From: a virus
Direction: 5' to 3' (one strand)
Length of the DNA stretch: 36,251 nucleotides
Virus record (IMG/VR): IMGVR_UViG_3300009705_000049
Coordinates: 1-36,251 of that record
Below, piece after piece: positions 10,790-18,771 of this stretch; position 1 is the stretch's first letter; every line of letters starts with the position of its first letter. The notes beneath the pieces were generated by a model. That model saw only the letters and a list, made by a program, of their open reading frames with translations. It ran no database searches and had not been told where the DNA came from. The translations under genes were made by a program, and so were the position numbers.

Positions 10790-13700
10790 TTATACCTGCT
10801 TTTGGAAACTCAAGAAAACAGGGAGTTCTGCTAACCCTGATTTCTTGGCAAACCAGATAAGGTCTTCACTACCTGTCACTTTGGCGCGGCCGTTTTGTCC
10901 TATTGCGAGGTACACAGGGTGAGTTGCACCAGTCCTAATAAAGTTTTTATATCTTCCGTCAAAGTCCATCTTGTTCCCTCGGTATACTCTGGACATATAT
11001 GGAAGAAGATCTTCGACCGCCATCATAGTGTGGTATCTCATATCAGTTGAGTCAGTGGGAGCGTCATATGCCATAACGCCGCCTTCCGCCCAATCGTCAA
11101 TCATTGATTGAACGGGTGGGCGTGGTGTGGTGCGGCGGTTGCTGATGTTACTTCTCTGCGAGCCTAACGCTCCTGCCAATCCGCCAAAGCCTCCCGCCTG
11201 TTCAGCGAGGTATTCTTGCATTACCTTGGTTTCCCGTACCGTACGAATCGTGCCTTGCCTGTTGGTGCGATGCATCGAAGACACCGTTAAAACTTTAAGT
11301 CCCTTAATCAGACGGAGTGCGGGTAACAACACTTGGTCTCGATATTCAACCCGGGATTTTGCACCGAGTAGTCCAAACTTAATATCGTAAAGCACATATT
11401 CCGATTGTGCCGTTATATCCCTCTTCTTGTCTGCGATTGGTCGTACAGTTGTGACGCCGGGGATTCCGCGTATCTCGGTTGCTGTTTCGGACTCGGTGCC
11501 GCCAAATTCTTTAGAGACGGTGACACCCAATTTTATAGCATAAAGACGCAGATCATATTGTTCATCGGCTTCTTCAAGCATTCTTTCTATCCTCGCGATC
11601 TGTTCTTCGGGTGATTCGTTTAACGATGTCGCGGCGGTTGATTGACCTGGTGCTGCTCCAAGCTTTTGCGTGTGGTTGAACACCTTGTCATCAAACATCC
11701 GGGGCTTGCCAAGATTTGCTTTGTCATCTAATTCGATGCCGGAATTTTCTCCGAACATTCTAAACCGGCGATCAACCAATGGGTTCAACCAATACTTCCA
11801 CATAACGTATCTTTGGACTTCATTCATCCTTTCGATATTGTTCTCAAACCATAAGGTGAATAAGATTACTTTTTCCGCTTCTGGGTTGCCTGTGTCTGCA
11901 TTAGCAGAGTGGATCGACTTGATCTGCTGGATTGCTTTAGCAAATTCTTGGTTGCTTAAAACTTTGTCCTTTCTCTTCTCGGCTTTTTCGATCTGTGGTT
12001 CAAGGGCGATCTCTATAATTTCGTTGGCGGCACTTATGATCAACTGTGGGTTCTCGTCCAAGACCTGTATGACATTTTTAATTATATCAACCTCTCCTTC
12101 GGGAGATTTAGAGCTTATACCAATAGTATACTTCCACGCGATTCCCATATCGGCGTATCTGTTTGGGTACTGCCGATTGCGACTTATTTGTGGCACGATG
12201 GCGAATCGCGAATCTTTAGCTAACACTAATCGTGGGTCGACGCGGCTATATTTTGATCCGAAGCCTAACGAAAGTTGTTTAGGATCGAGCTGCATTGACT
12301 TTCTATACGCAGTCTGGATATGCGCCGCCATCCGGACGTTGAGGTGCTCTGTCGATATTTGCTTTTGATGAGCAAGTCCAAAGCGGGACCCAAACATGTC
12401 ACCAAACAATTTTTCGGTGTGTCCGATATTGTCGTCGGAATCACTCACATATTGTTTAACGTCAACTGGAATCGTTACATCGGTGATGATTAAGTTCCCA
12501 TCAGCTTCGGTTGGTGGTGTAAACCAGAACTCAACGCCTGAGTCGTCTTTGAATACCTTAAAGTTTTGTAGCTGCATCTCAGCTAAACCTTCTTCGGCAC
12601 GATCGTAGGAATTCTTTGACATATAATTACCTTCAACGAGCGACCTGCGAAGCCTCTCCGAGTACTCATCAAAACCATGGTCAAATTCTAACATCCCATC
12701 GGCAAAGCTTTGGTATTCATAGACCTCACCTGGATCATCGATATCGGAGTCACCGGTTTGGTCGCTGCGGATCCTTATTATAAGGTGCGCGGTTGGGGTT
12801 GAGTCAGGCATGCCTGTCTCCCAGTTAGGATCTGCGTGAATAAGCATTTCGACTTCGTACTCGATCTCGGGATCCTCACCGGGCATTTCGTAGCTCAGGT
12901 CGTCAAGATTGATCTCGTTGACGAAATCTCTTGCCCCGCCACCCCATGTGTTCTCTGGGATCGTTTCAAGGTTTTCGTCTCGGGTGGTGTCGTCCGGACC
13001 AAGGGTGGGGGTGAATTCGTTGTTTCTGAGTTCAAATCCTTTCCAGCCAAGGTTGATTTGGAAGCTTACTTCGCCACTCATGCTTAAGTATATACTTCGG
13101 GCATCGCCTCCGAAGTCCTCGCCAGTCTGTACATCACAGCCAATTGAAGTGTTCTCGTTTTCGGACCGGGTGTCGTAGAATGTCGATTCAATAGTGGTGA
13201 CGTTGTCTTGGACCATTTCTACGATCTCTTCGAGATTGCCGCTGAAGCTAGCGCTTGTATTACGCGCTAGCCAATCATTCATTTCAACAAAACCATCGAC
13301 ATCGTTTGAATGTTCGCCGTTTTCCTCAACGGTGTCGATCTGCATATTGTCGATGAACCATGCAATATGCTCCCAGACCTCTTCCGGTGGTGCGTCGTTG
13401 TTCCGACCCTTGATTTGATAGAGCGTCTCACCGTCCCAAGTCATTGTGACATAAGATGAAGATTCTTTGCGCTTTTCTTTCCTCTTGCGGAGCGAGACGA
13501 GGACGCCGCGAGTGTCGCTGCCGCAGTGTCCCATTCGTTCACCCTCTACGGAGCAGTTAGACACCTGCAAGTTATACCAATACGAGCCATCATCAAACGT
13601 GTGCATAACCCCGTCTGGGTCTTCTTTGTTCTCAAGATACGAGGTTGCTATTGTAGACAACTCCTCTATATCAAAGCCGGAGCCATCGTGAAGCTTCGCG

Positions 13701-14335
13701 TCCTTCGCTAACTCATAGTTACTGGGATCCTCGTTCAAAAATACAGCGATTGTGTCGTATTTGTTCCAGAAGTTACGGAAGCGAGATTGAAGCATGTTGT
13801 TTAAATCTTCTTTTGTCGTCTCGACCTTTTCGGAGGGGATGCCGGCTTTGCTCAGAGCTTTAACTGCCTTCATTATCATCTTGCGCCATGTACCAAAAGG
13901 TTTAGCTACGCCGTTCTTTACATTCTGAATAACAAATTTAACGCGCTTGCCTTGTTCAATCTTCTCTTCGTCGTACGCTTTGCGAGTTGATGGCTCACGA
14001 ACCATTCCATCAACAGTACCGGGATCCCGCTGGCGTACACCGACGTCGCTAGGTCTGCCTTCGTCATCTTTCACTCCTTCTGGATATACATACTCACTGT
14101 ACTCGTTAATCAGAGTGTTAACGAGAGTAAATTGTAGTTCCGTCAGCGGCCGGCGGGTTTCGGTGCCAGCCTTCCATAAATTGCCCATAAGCATCTTGGA
14201 TTTTTCAGGAGCCTTCGGCATTGCCGACTCGATAAAGTCGGTGACGAATTCTGGAAGACCAATATCTCGTAAGCCTTCGGTTAGTGTATGATCCTCTTTT
14301 AAATAACGGAACCACATATCTGTAGATTTTTGCAT
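10790..14335 (-). CDS. Large phage protein with PcfJ-like HCG block (1181 aa)
   Basis: This is the longest gene in the window. Residues about 242-330 contain F-D-D-G-S-Y-W-Y-N-L, E-G-E-R-M-G-H-C-G, G-V-L-V-S-L-R and L-Y-Q-I-K-G-R-N-N-D-A-P, the arrangement of PcfJ-like regions in many large phage proteins, whose role is unknown. The N-terminus carries M-W-F-R-Y-L-K-E-D, similar to the start of the 8455-9417 protein. The remainder is polar, acidic in the middle (residues ~340-560) and helical towards the end. Size and N-terminal tag would fit a virion-associated or injected protein, which is inference. A T-rich stretch, but no clear promoter, precedes the ATG. Confidence 0.75.
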   Translation of the reverse strand: MQKSTDMWFRYLKEDHTLTEGLRDIGLPEFVTDFIESAMPKAPEKSKMLMGNLWKAGTETRRPLTELQFTLVNTLINEYSEYVYPEGVKDDEGRPSDVGVRQRDPGTVDGMVREPSTRKAYDEEKIEQGKRVKFVIQNVKNGVAKPFGTWRKMIMKAVKALSKAGIPSEKVETTKEDLNNMLQSRFRNFWNKYDTIAVFLNEDPSNYELAKDAKLHDGSGFDIEELSTIATSYLENKEDPDGVMHTFDDGSYWYNLQVSNCSVEGERMGHCGSDTRGVLVSLRKRKEKRKESSSYVTMTWDGETLYQIKGRNNDAPPEEVWEHIAWFIDNMQIDTVEENGEHSNDVDGFVEMNDWLARNTSASFSGNLEEIVEMVQDNVTTIESTFYDTRSENENTSIGCDVQTGEDFGGDARSIYLSMSGEVSFQINLGWKGFELRNNEFTPTLGPDDTTRDENLETIPENTWGGGARDFVNEINLDDLSYEMPGEDPEIEYEVEMLIHADPNWETGMPDSTPTAHLIIRIRSDQTGDSDIDDPGEVYEYQSFADGMLEFDHGFDEYSERLRRSLVEGNYMSKNSYDRAEEGLAEMQLQNFKVFKDDSGVEFWFTPPTEADGNLIITDVTIPVDVKQYVSDSDDNIGHTEKLFGDMFGSRFGLAHQKQISTEHLNVRMAAHIQTAYRKSMQLDPKQLSLGFGSKYSRVDPRLVLAKDSRFAIVPQISRNRQYPNRYADMGIAWKYTIGISSKSPEGEVDIIKNVIQVLDENPQLIISAANEIIEIALEPQIEKAEKRKDKVLSNQEFAKAIQQIKSIHSANADTGNPEAEKVILFTLWFENNIERMNEVQRYVMWKYWLNPLVDRRFRMFGENSGIELDDKANLGKPRMFDDKVFNHTQKLGAAPGQSTAATSLNESPEEQIARIERMLEEADEQYDLRLYAIKLGVTVSKEFGGTESETATEIRGIPGVTTVRPIADKKRDITAQSEYVLYDIKFGLLGAKSRVEYRDQVLLPALRLIKGLKVLTVSSMHRTNRQGTIRTVRETKVMQEYLAEQAGGFGGLAGALGSQRSNISNRRTTPRPPVQSMIDDWAEGGVMAYDAPTDSTDMRYHTMMAVEDLLPYMSRVYRGNKMDFDGRYKNFIRTGATHPVYLAIGQNGRAKVTGSEDLIWFAKKSGLAELPVFLSFQKQV

Positions 14336-14372
14336 ATTTTTACCTCAACACAATAAATAGTCAGGTTTCCAA

Positions 14373-15140
14373 CTAACCGCTGGCAAAAAGGTCAGTGGAT
14401 AGTAGCTTGGCGGTGTCTCTCCAGCTTTCGACTTCGACGGCATGTCCATTCTTGTGCTCCTTCAACAGCACTGCAAGAGAGTGATCGTTACCGGGGAAGG
14501 GTATCCTGTCGCCCACGAACACAATGCGGTGGTCTTTGAGCTTATCTTTCAAGACTCTATCAATGACTTGCGATTTATCATTACCTTTGTTAAATATATC
14601 TATACTCACCGCGCCGCCGATCACAAAGTCAATGCCTTTATACTTTTTCGAGAGCTTCTTGACTATCTTTTCTCGTTCCTTAAACTCTGCGTCATATTCT
14701 TCATAGGCTTTTCGTTGTTCCATTGTGGCGTTTCTACCCACAATTGAAAAGTTTATCATGCCGACGCGCTCTTCATAGTGGCGACCGGTCTTAATATGAA
14801 ACGGAGAGTCTTTCACGATCCAGTCGAGTGCTGCATAGAAGTCTTCCTTCTTTTTGATATCAAAACTATTCTCGTACAACCTTATCCACTCGCCATAACC
14901 ATCACTCTTGTTACGGTGATTCCTGTAATATGCGTTGCCCATGCAAGCAAATATTCCCTGCACCTGATCAAGAATGGGGCGCTTTACCTGATTCAAGATT
15001 CTTATAAAAGATCCGCCCGACACAATGTATACTTCTCGAGCCTTTGACCAGTTCAAAAACTGCGTAGCGAACTTAGGGTCTATGTCTTTTTTTGCGGGTG
15101 TGAGCGTGCCGTCTACATCAAACAAGTATATGGTATTCAT
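14373..15140 (-). CDS. Eukaryotic-type phosphomannomutase, HAD superfamily (255 aa)
   Basis: The start at 15140 (M-N-T-I-Y-L) has GGAAG upstream. HAD motif I is F-D8-V-D10-G-T-L-T-P. The cap region has N-F-S-I-V-G-R-N-A-T-M-E-Q-R and Y-E-E-Y-D, matching the G-R-S-x-T-x-E-E-R sugar-phosphate block of human PMM. The end has I-G-G-A-V-S-I-D-I-F-N-K-G-N-D-K-S and V-G-D-R-I-P-F-P-G-N-D-H. Full length fits the alpha-PMM family (about 245-260 residues), which converts mannose-6-P and mannose-1-P. Bacteria normally use the unrelated ManB/AlgC type, so this form in a phage is notable. It could feed GDP-sugar synthesis for glycan or DNA modification. Confidence 0.88.
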   Translation of the reverse strand: MNTIYLFDVDGTLTPAKKDIDPKFATQFLNWSKAREVYIVSGGSFIRILNQVKRPILDQVQGIFACMGNAYYRNHRNKSDGYGEWIRLYENSFDIKKKEDFYAALDWIVKDSPFHIKTGRHYEERVGMINFSIVGRNATMEQRKAYEEYDAEFKEREKIVKKLSKKYKGIDFVIGGAVSIDIFNKGNDKSQVIDRVLKDKLKDHRIVFVGDRIPFPGNDHSLAVLLKEHKNGHAVEVESWRDTAKLLSTDLFASG

Positions 15141-15144
15141 TCGC

Positions 15145-15495
15145 TTACTTCCAAAATAGTTGGATTCCAACTATCGCGAAGGAGAGTGTCACACAAATCA
15201 TTGTCTTGGTGGTGAACATGCTCTCATTTAAAAAGTAGTAAGTCAATAGAGGGAAGGTGAAATAAGACATACTAAAGATCAAAAACCTTGGTCCCCATAT
15301 TTGACCCATCTCTTCGTATGCAATCTTAACCCCATACCAAAAACAAATTCCAGTGGGTATTGAAAACATAATTGCTGAGATGAGGGGTTTATCTTTCCAC
15401 CAATCCCATACAAACTGCGAGTTTAGCTGGAACCAGCCGAGTGTTTGCCCAATGGCGAACAAGCAGCATGCGAATAATAAGTTAGAAGTTGGCAA
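15145..15495 (-). CDS. Small multi-pass membrane protein, EamA/SMR-like (116 aa)
   Basis: Four hydrophobic segments are visible: F-A-C-C-L-F-A-I-G-Q-T-L near the start, L-I-S-A-I-M-F-S-I-P-T-G-I, F-L-I-F-S-M-S-Y-F-T-F-P-L-L-T-Y-Y-F, and I-C-V-T-L-S-F-A-I-V-G-I-Q-L-F. The T-Y-Y-F-L-N-E-S segment before the last helix recalls EamA and small multidrug transporters. A TTG start at 15495 has GAGGAG at good spacing and overlaps the upstream gene. It ends five bases before the phosphomannomutase start. A transport role is suggested by topology only. Confidence 0.72.
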   Translation of the reverse strand: MPTSNLLFACCLFAIGQTLGWFQLNSQFVWDWWKDKPLISAIMFSIPTGICFWYGVKIAYEEMGQIWGPRFLIFSMSYFTFPLLTYYFLNESMFTTKTMICVTLSFAIVGIQLFWK

Positions 15496-16252
15496 CGATG
15501 ATCTCCTCTGCTCTTTCTTTGTGGGCAGTTTCTACCCCATATTTATCTACCATAATAAGCCTATTGTTTTTAAATGCAGACAATACGCGTTGGTCGTAAT
15601 CATATGTAATTAAAATTTTGATGTTTTTATCTTTGCACAATTTAATCAGTTCTTTGTGATTAATCGAAGTCTGTTCGATGGCCACACTCTTGCCATACTC
15701 AAATAAGTTATAATTGAACCTACCACCCAAAACCAAATTATAGCTTTCTGAGTTTGATTTCTTAATTTGTTTTATGGGATGCTCTGGAGATAAGTTTAGA
15801 TGAAAATTGTCTGGTACAGAGAATGTTTTCAATTTAGCGATCGCGGTTGGTGCCAGTTGTTTTAAGTCCAGCTCTCCCGAAGATACAAGACCGTTCGATG
15901 AACATCTGTTCATGATAAAAAATAAACTAGCTGTAATAATTGGACTGCTATGGCTATGCCACATATCCTGCAACGTTGCCAGTATCGCTTCGCCATCGAA
16001 TCTTAGGGAGTCAGAGGATACCATCGCATGTAACCTGCTTGGATCGTACATTAAGCATCTCCAAAAAGTATATACAGGAAGACTCGTAGTGTTCGCGCTT
16101 ATAAAGCGTTCATCATTGGCCAACGAAAATTCTATCTTACCATCATAAAACGCATAAGAATTGATTACAGAGCCGGCAGGTATTATTTTTTTTACAGTTG
16201 ATGCGCAGTTATTTTTCTTGGTTCTATCTAATATCAGCGTCATTTTCGTCAC
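15482..16252 (-). CDS. Uncharacterised protein, possibly Dam-related (256 aa)
   Basis: The best blocks are V-Y-T-F-W-R-C-L-M-Y-D-P, F-F-I-M-N-R-C-S-S-N-G-L, L-G-G-R-F-N-Y-N-L-F-E and I-L-I-T-Y-D-Y-D. The F-F-x-x-N-R-x-S-x-x-G segment resembles the substrate-side block of D12-class adenine methylases, but no F-x-G-x-G cofactor motif or DPPY catalytic motif is visible, so methylation activity is doubtful. Starts at GTG 16252 or ATG 16243 are both possible; both overlap the upstream gene. It ends inside the start of the membrane protein gene. Confidence 0.6.
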   Translation of the reverse strand: MTKMTLILDRTKKNNCASTVKKIIPAGSVINSYAFYDGKIEFSLANDERFISANTTSLPVYTFWRCLMYDPSRLHAMVSSDSLRFDGEAILATLQDMWHSHSSPIITASLFFIMNRCSSNGLVSSGELDLKQLAPTAIAKLKTFSVPDNFHLNLSPEHPIKQIKKSNSESYNLVLGGRFNYNLFEYGKSVAIEQTSINHKELIKLCKDKNIKILITYDYDQRVLSAFKNNRLIMVDKYGVETAHKERAEEIIVANF

Positions 16253-16631
16253 TACTTTCAGTATCTGCTAACTTGTTCTTGAAATTAGAGATCTTTTCCT
16301 GTAATTCGGAAAGCTCAGGCGCACTGCCGGCTGCCGCCTCTAGCGGATTGGGGGCGCGCGGGACACTCTGCATCATCTCTTGAGATTTATAAGATAAAAA
16401 GGAGCTGATTATCATATTAACATCAGCCAAGATAGCGTCAACATCAGATAGATTGAGCCTGAGCTGATCTATCTGACTGTGTGAATCAACCGACAATGTT
16501 GTGATTGCTCGACTGGTGTTACTATCAGCGCAATCTCGAATAAGAGAAAAAGCTTTGTCGGCTAGCCTTTGTACCTCTTCTTCTAAATCCTCGATTTTAA
16601 CTGAATATTGTATATTAACTCTTTGTGACAT
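16224..16631 (-). CDS. Coiled-coil protein (135 aa)
   Basis: The protein opens M-S-Q-R-V-N-I-Q-Y-S-V-K-I-E-D-L-E-E-E-V-Q-R-L and contains a second helical segment around I-D-Q-L-R-L-N-L-S-D-V-D-A-I-L, then an alanine/proline linker and a C-terminal helix E-L-S-E-L-Q-E-K-I-S-N-F. I recognise no family. AGAGGA lies just before the ATG, within the stop region of the upstream gene. Its neighbours are the FlbD-like and the possibly Dam-related genes. Confidence 0.7.
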   Translation of the reverse strand: MSQRVNIQYSVKIEDLEEEVQRLADKAFSLIRDCADSNTSRAITTLSVDSHSQIDQLRLNLSDVDAILADVNMIISSFLSYKSQEMMQSVPRAPNPLEAAAGSAPELSELQEKISNFKNKLADTESSDENDADIR

Positions 16632-16633
16632 TC

Positions 16634-16927
16634 TTATCCTCTTAGTAATTGTTTTGTCTGGTTTAGTGATTGCTCAACAATATCCGGCGATCCCACTACA
16701 ACTATCTCTGTTCCTGTGTGGCCGCGGTTTATCGTTAATTTTGTAAAGCTGTGTTCATTTGCAAGCCCAGCGGGCAGCATCCCCTGCTCGTTTAGCTGAC
16801 GCATTCTTGCTTCTTCCCGGATCATTATAACATGTTCGGGATTGACAAAAACTTCTCTTAAGCTATAATCTTGCTGTGTTGTAAGGGCGCCATTTTGGCA
16901 CACTTCTGTAAGTTTAACCAATCCCAT
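16634..16927 (-). CDS. FlbD-like small protein (97 aa)
   Basis: The start at 16927 gives M-G-L-V-K-L-T-E-V, with a 14-nt overlap with the upstream GDLV gene. The sequence then shows V-F-V-N-P-E-H-V-I-M-I-R-E, F-T-K-L-T-I-N-R-G and E-I-V-V-V-G-S-P. This order (V-K-L-T start, V-N-P-x-x-I-x-x-I, T-x-L-x-x-G, V-V-x-x-S/P) resembles the short flagellar-region FlbD family and similar phage proteins. A function in the phage is not known. It starts in the same coupled block as groEL. Confidence 0.65.
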   Translation of the reverse strand: MGLVKLTEVCQNGALTTQQDYSLREVFVNPEHVIMIREEARMRQLNEQGMLPAGLANEHSFTKLTINRGHTGTEIVVVGSPDIVEQSLNQTKQLLRG

Positions 16928-17135
16928 CGTTATTCTCCATGGGGTATACGTGTCTTCTTTCAACCGTAGCTTCTCGACCCTGGGCATAAACGCGATACAA
17001 TGACTTGGATGCCTCCTCTCGCAGAAATACCCCAGTGATAGGCTTCTCCGTCTTGGTTACGTTCATGGTTCCCTCTGGTGTGGAACTCCACAAGTTAACA
17101 TCTTGCGGAATATGTACTAAATCTCCCTGTCGCAT
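16914..17135 (-). CDS. GDLV-family small protein next to GroEL (73 aa)
   Basis: It opens M-R-Q-G-D-L-V-H-I-P and continues I-T-G-V-F-L-R-E-E and Y-R-V-Y-A-Q-G-R-E-A strands, then R-R-H-V-Y-P. The ATG comes one base after the groEL stop, so it is probably translated by re-initiation on the groEL transcript. It is the only GDLV member outside the left 7.3 kb, and its next gene again starts inside it by a 14-nt overlap. Whether it has a chaperonin-related role cannot be told from sequence. Confidence 0.72.
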   Translation of the reverse strand: MRQGDLVHIPQDVNLWSSTPEGTMNVTKTEKPITGVFLREEASKSLYRVYAQGREATVERRHVYPMENNDGIG

Positions 17136-17136
17136 A

Positions 17137-18717
17137 TTATTCTACCTCCGTTTGTATAATACCATAATTAGTAGTAATTAGTGTCCCGGCGCAGCTAGCC
17201 GCATTCTGTAATGCGGTCTTGGTGACCTTAACAGGATCAATAACGCCGGCGTCAACCATATCTGAAATTTCATTAGTTAAAAAATTCCAGCCGCGGTTTG
17301 TTTCTTTAGTGGACAGAATCTCTTGGACAATAAGATCGGGGGATTCGCCGGAGTTTAACGCCATCTGCCGGATAGGTTCTTCGCAGGCTGTCCTCACGAT
17401 GGATGCGCCGAGAGCTTGCTCGCTACTGTTCGTTGTTACTACCAAAGAACGGGATGCTCTAAGGAGGGCGATGCCTCCACCAGGGACGATGCCGCCCTCT
17501 TGAGCGGATCTCACTGCCTCTAGTGCATCCTCAATCCTGTGTTTGCGTTCGGTCATTTCCACCTCGGTAGACCCACCAACATGGATAACTGCTACCCCGG
17601 AGGATAGTCGGACCACTCTGGACTGGATCGTCTCACATACCGACAAGGAATCCGTCTGCTTGATTTCGTTCTTAAGGGACTCGATCTTTGTTTCTATCGC
17701 TGTGTGATCGCAAGCACCTCCGACGATAGTTGTATTATATTTATTGCTCTCGACGCTTTTTGCAGATCCCAAGTGGGACATTCTCGTCTCGGAAAGTTTA
17801 ACGCCACTTTCCCTGTTGATGAAAGTTGCCCCAGTTGATAGCGCCAAATCTTCAAGAGTATCTCGGCGTTCTTCACCGTAATAAGGTGCCTTGATAGCAG
17901 CAATCTTAAGGCTACCGCGTACGGCATTCATGATCAATGCTGCCAGAGCCTGTCCCTCAACTTCTTCTGCTACAATAATGAGGGGTCTATTTTCGCGTGC
18001 TACCATCTCTAATACAGGTAGCACTTCTTCTACTGCTGAAATCTTGTAGTCCGTGACGAGTACGAGGGGATTTTCGTGGTACATCGTTGACCGCCTGTCA
18101 TCTGTGATGAATGCACCAGCACAAAATCCTGAGTTAAATCGAAAGCCCTCGGTAATATCCAAGCTAGTCTCAGTTGATCGCGACTCCTCAATCGTAATAG
18201 AGCCATCTTGCCCTACCTTGTCGAGCGCAGTTGCAATTAGTCTTCCGATCGTTGGATCGTTGTTTGCTGAGATTGTTCCGATCTGCTCAATATCTTTGAT
18301 ACTTGTGACTGGGATAGCAAGTTCTTCTAAATTCTTTACTACCTCTTTTGTCGCTAGATCGATTCCTCGTTGTAGCTCCGTCGGAGAGACTCCTGATATA
18401 ATGAACCTTTGAGACTCTCTAAGTATGGCGCGTGCCAAGACAGTAGAAGTAGTAGTTCCGTCGCCAGCCTCATTGTTGGTCTCAATAGCCGCTTGACGTA
18501 TAATCTGGGCTCCAGCATTTTCAAATGGGTCTTCGAGCGCGACAAATTGTGCAACGGTCACTCCGTCTTTCGTAATGAAGGGAGATTTTCCCTTTTCTTG
18601 CAGTAGAACATTTCGACCGCGTGGTCCTAGGGTGGAAGCTACATTATCGGCTAATGTGTTAACCCCTTTGATAATCTTCTGTTGTAATGTTTGATTGTTA
18701 GAATATTCTCTCGACAT
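17137..18717 (-). CDS. groEL: GroEL-type chaperonin (526 aa)
   Basis: All core motifs are present: T-L-G-P-R-G-R-N-V-L near residue 30, the nucleotide loop A-G-D-G-T-T-T-S-T-V-L-A near 85-95, and the hydrolytic aspartate in R-I-E-D-A-L-E-A-V-R followed by G-I-V-P-G-G-G-I-A-L-L. Length is about 20 residues below E. coli GroEL, mainly because the glycine-methionine C-terminal tail is missing (it ends Q-T-E-V-E). No groES is adjacent; a GroES-like gene lies at 33881-34159. A sigma-70 promoter is directly upstream and AAGAGGT precedes the ATG. It probably folds phage structural proteins, as in other large phages. Confidence 0.96.
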   Translation of the reverse strand: MSREYSNNQTLQQKIIKGVNTLADNVASTLGPRGRNVLLQEKGKSPFITKDGVTVAQFVALEDPFENAGAQIIRQAAIETNNEAGDGTTTSTVLARAILRESQRFIISGVSPTELQRGIDLATKEVVKNLEELAIPVTSIKDIEQIGTISANNDPTIGRLIATALDKVGQDGSITIEESRSTETSLDITEGFRFNSGFCAGAFITDDRRSTMYHENPLVLVTDYKISAVEEVLPVLEMVARENRPLIIVAEEVEGQALAALIMNAVRGSLKIAAIKAPYYGEERRDTLEDLALSTGATFINRESGVKLSETRMSHLGSAKSVESNKYNTTIVGGACDHTAIETKIESLKNEIKQTDSLSVCETIQSRVVRLSSGVAVIHVGGSTEVEMTERKHRIEDALEAVRSAQEGGIVPGGGIALLRASRSLVVTTNSSEQALGASIVRTACEEPIRQMALNSGESPDLIVQEILSTKETNRGWNFLTNEISDMVDAGVIDPVKVTKTALQNAASCAGTLITTNYGIIQTEVE

Positions 18718-18739
18718 CGATACCTCTTAGTTATTCTTT

Positions 18740-18768
18740 ATTATATCTCCGAAACTCTATAATGTCAA
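18740..18768 (-). promoter_or_regulatory. Sigma-70-like promoter of groEL
   Basis: Minus strand TTGACA (18763-18768), 17 nt, TATAAT (18740-18745): both hexamers match the consensus. The -10 ends 23 nt before the groEL ATG. The two extra TTGACA boxes of the left-region promoters are not present at the right spacing. Confidence 0.82.
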
Positions 18769-18771
18769 GCA

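Noticed and set aside
11670-12368. Plus-strand ORF of 232 codons inside the 1181-residue gene
   Set aside because: It is fully antisense to a long, well-formed coding frame, lacks a plausible ribosome site and shows no family motif.
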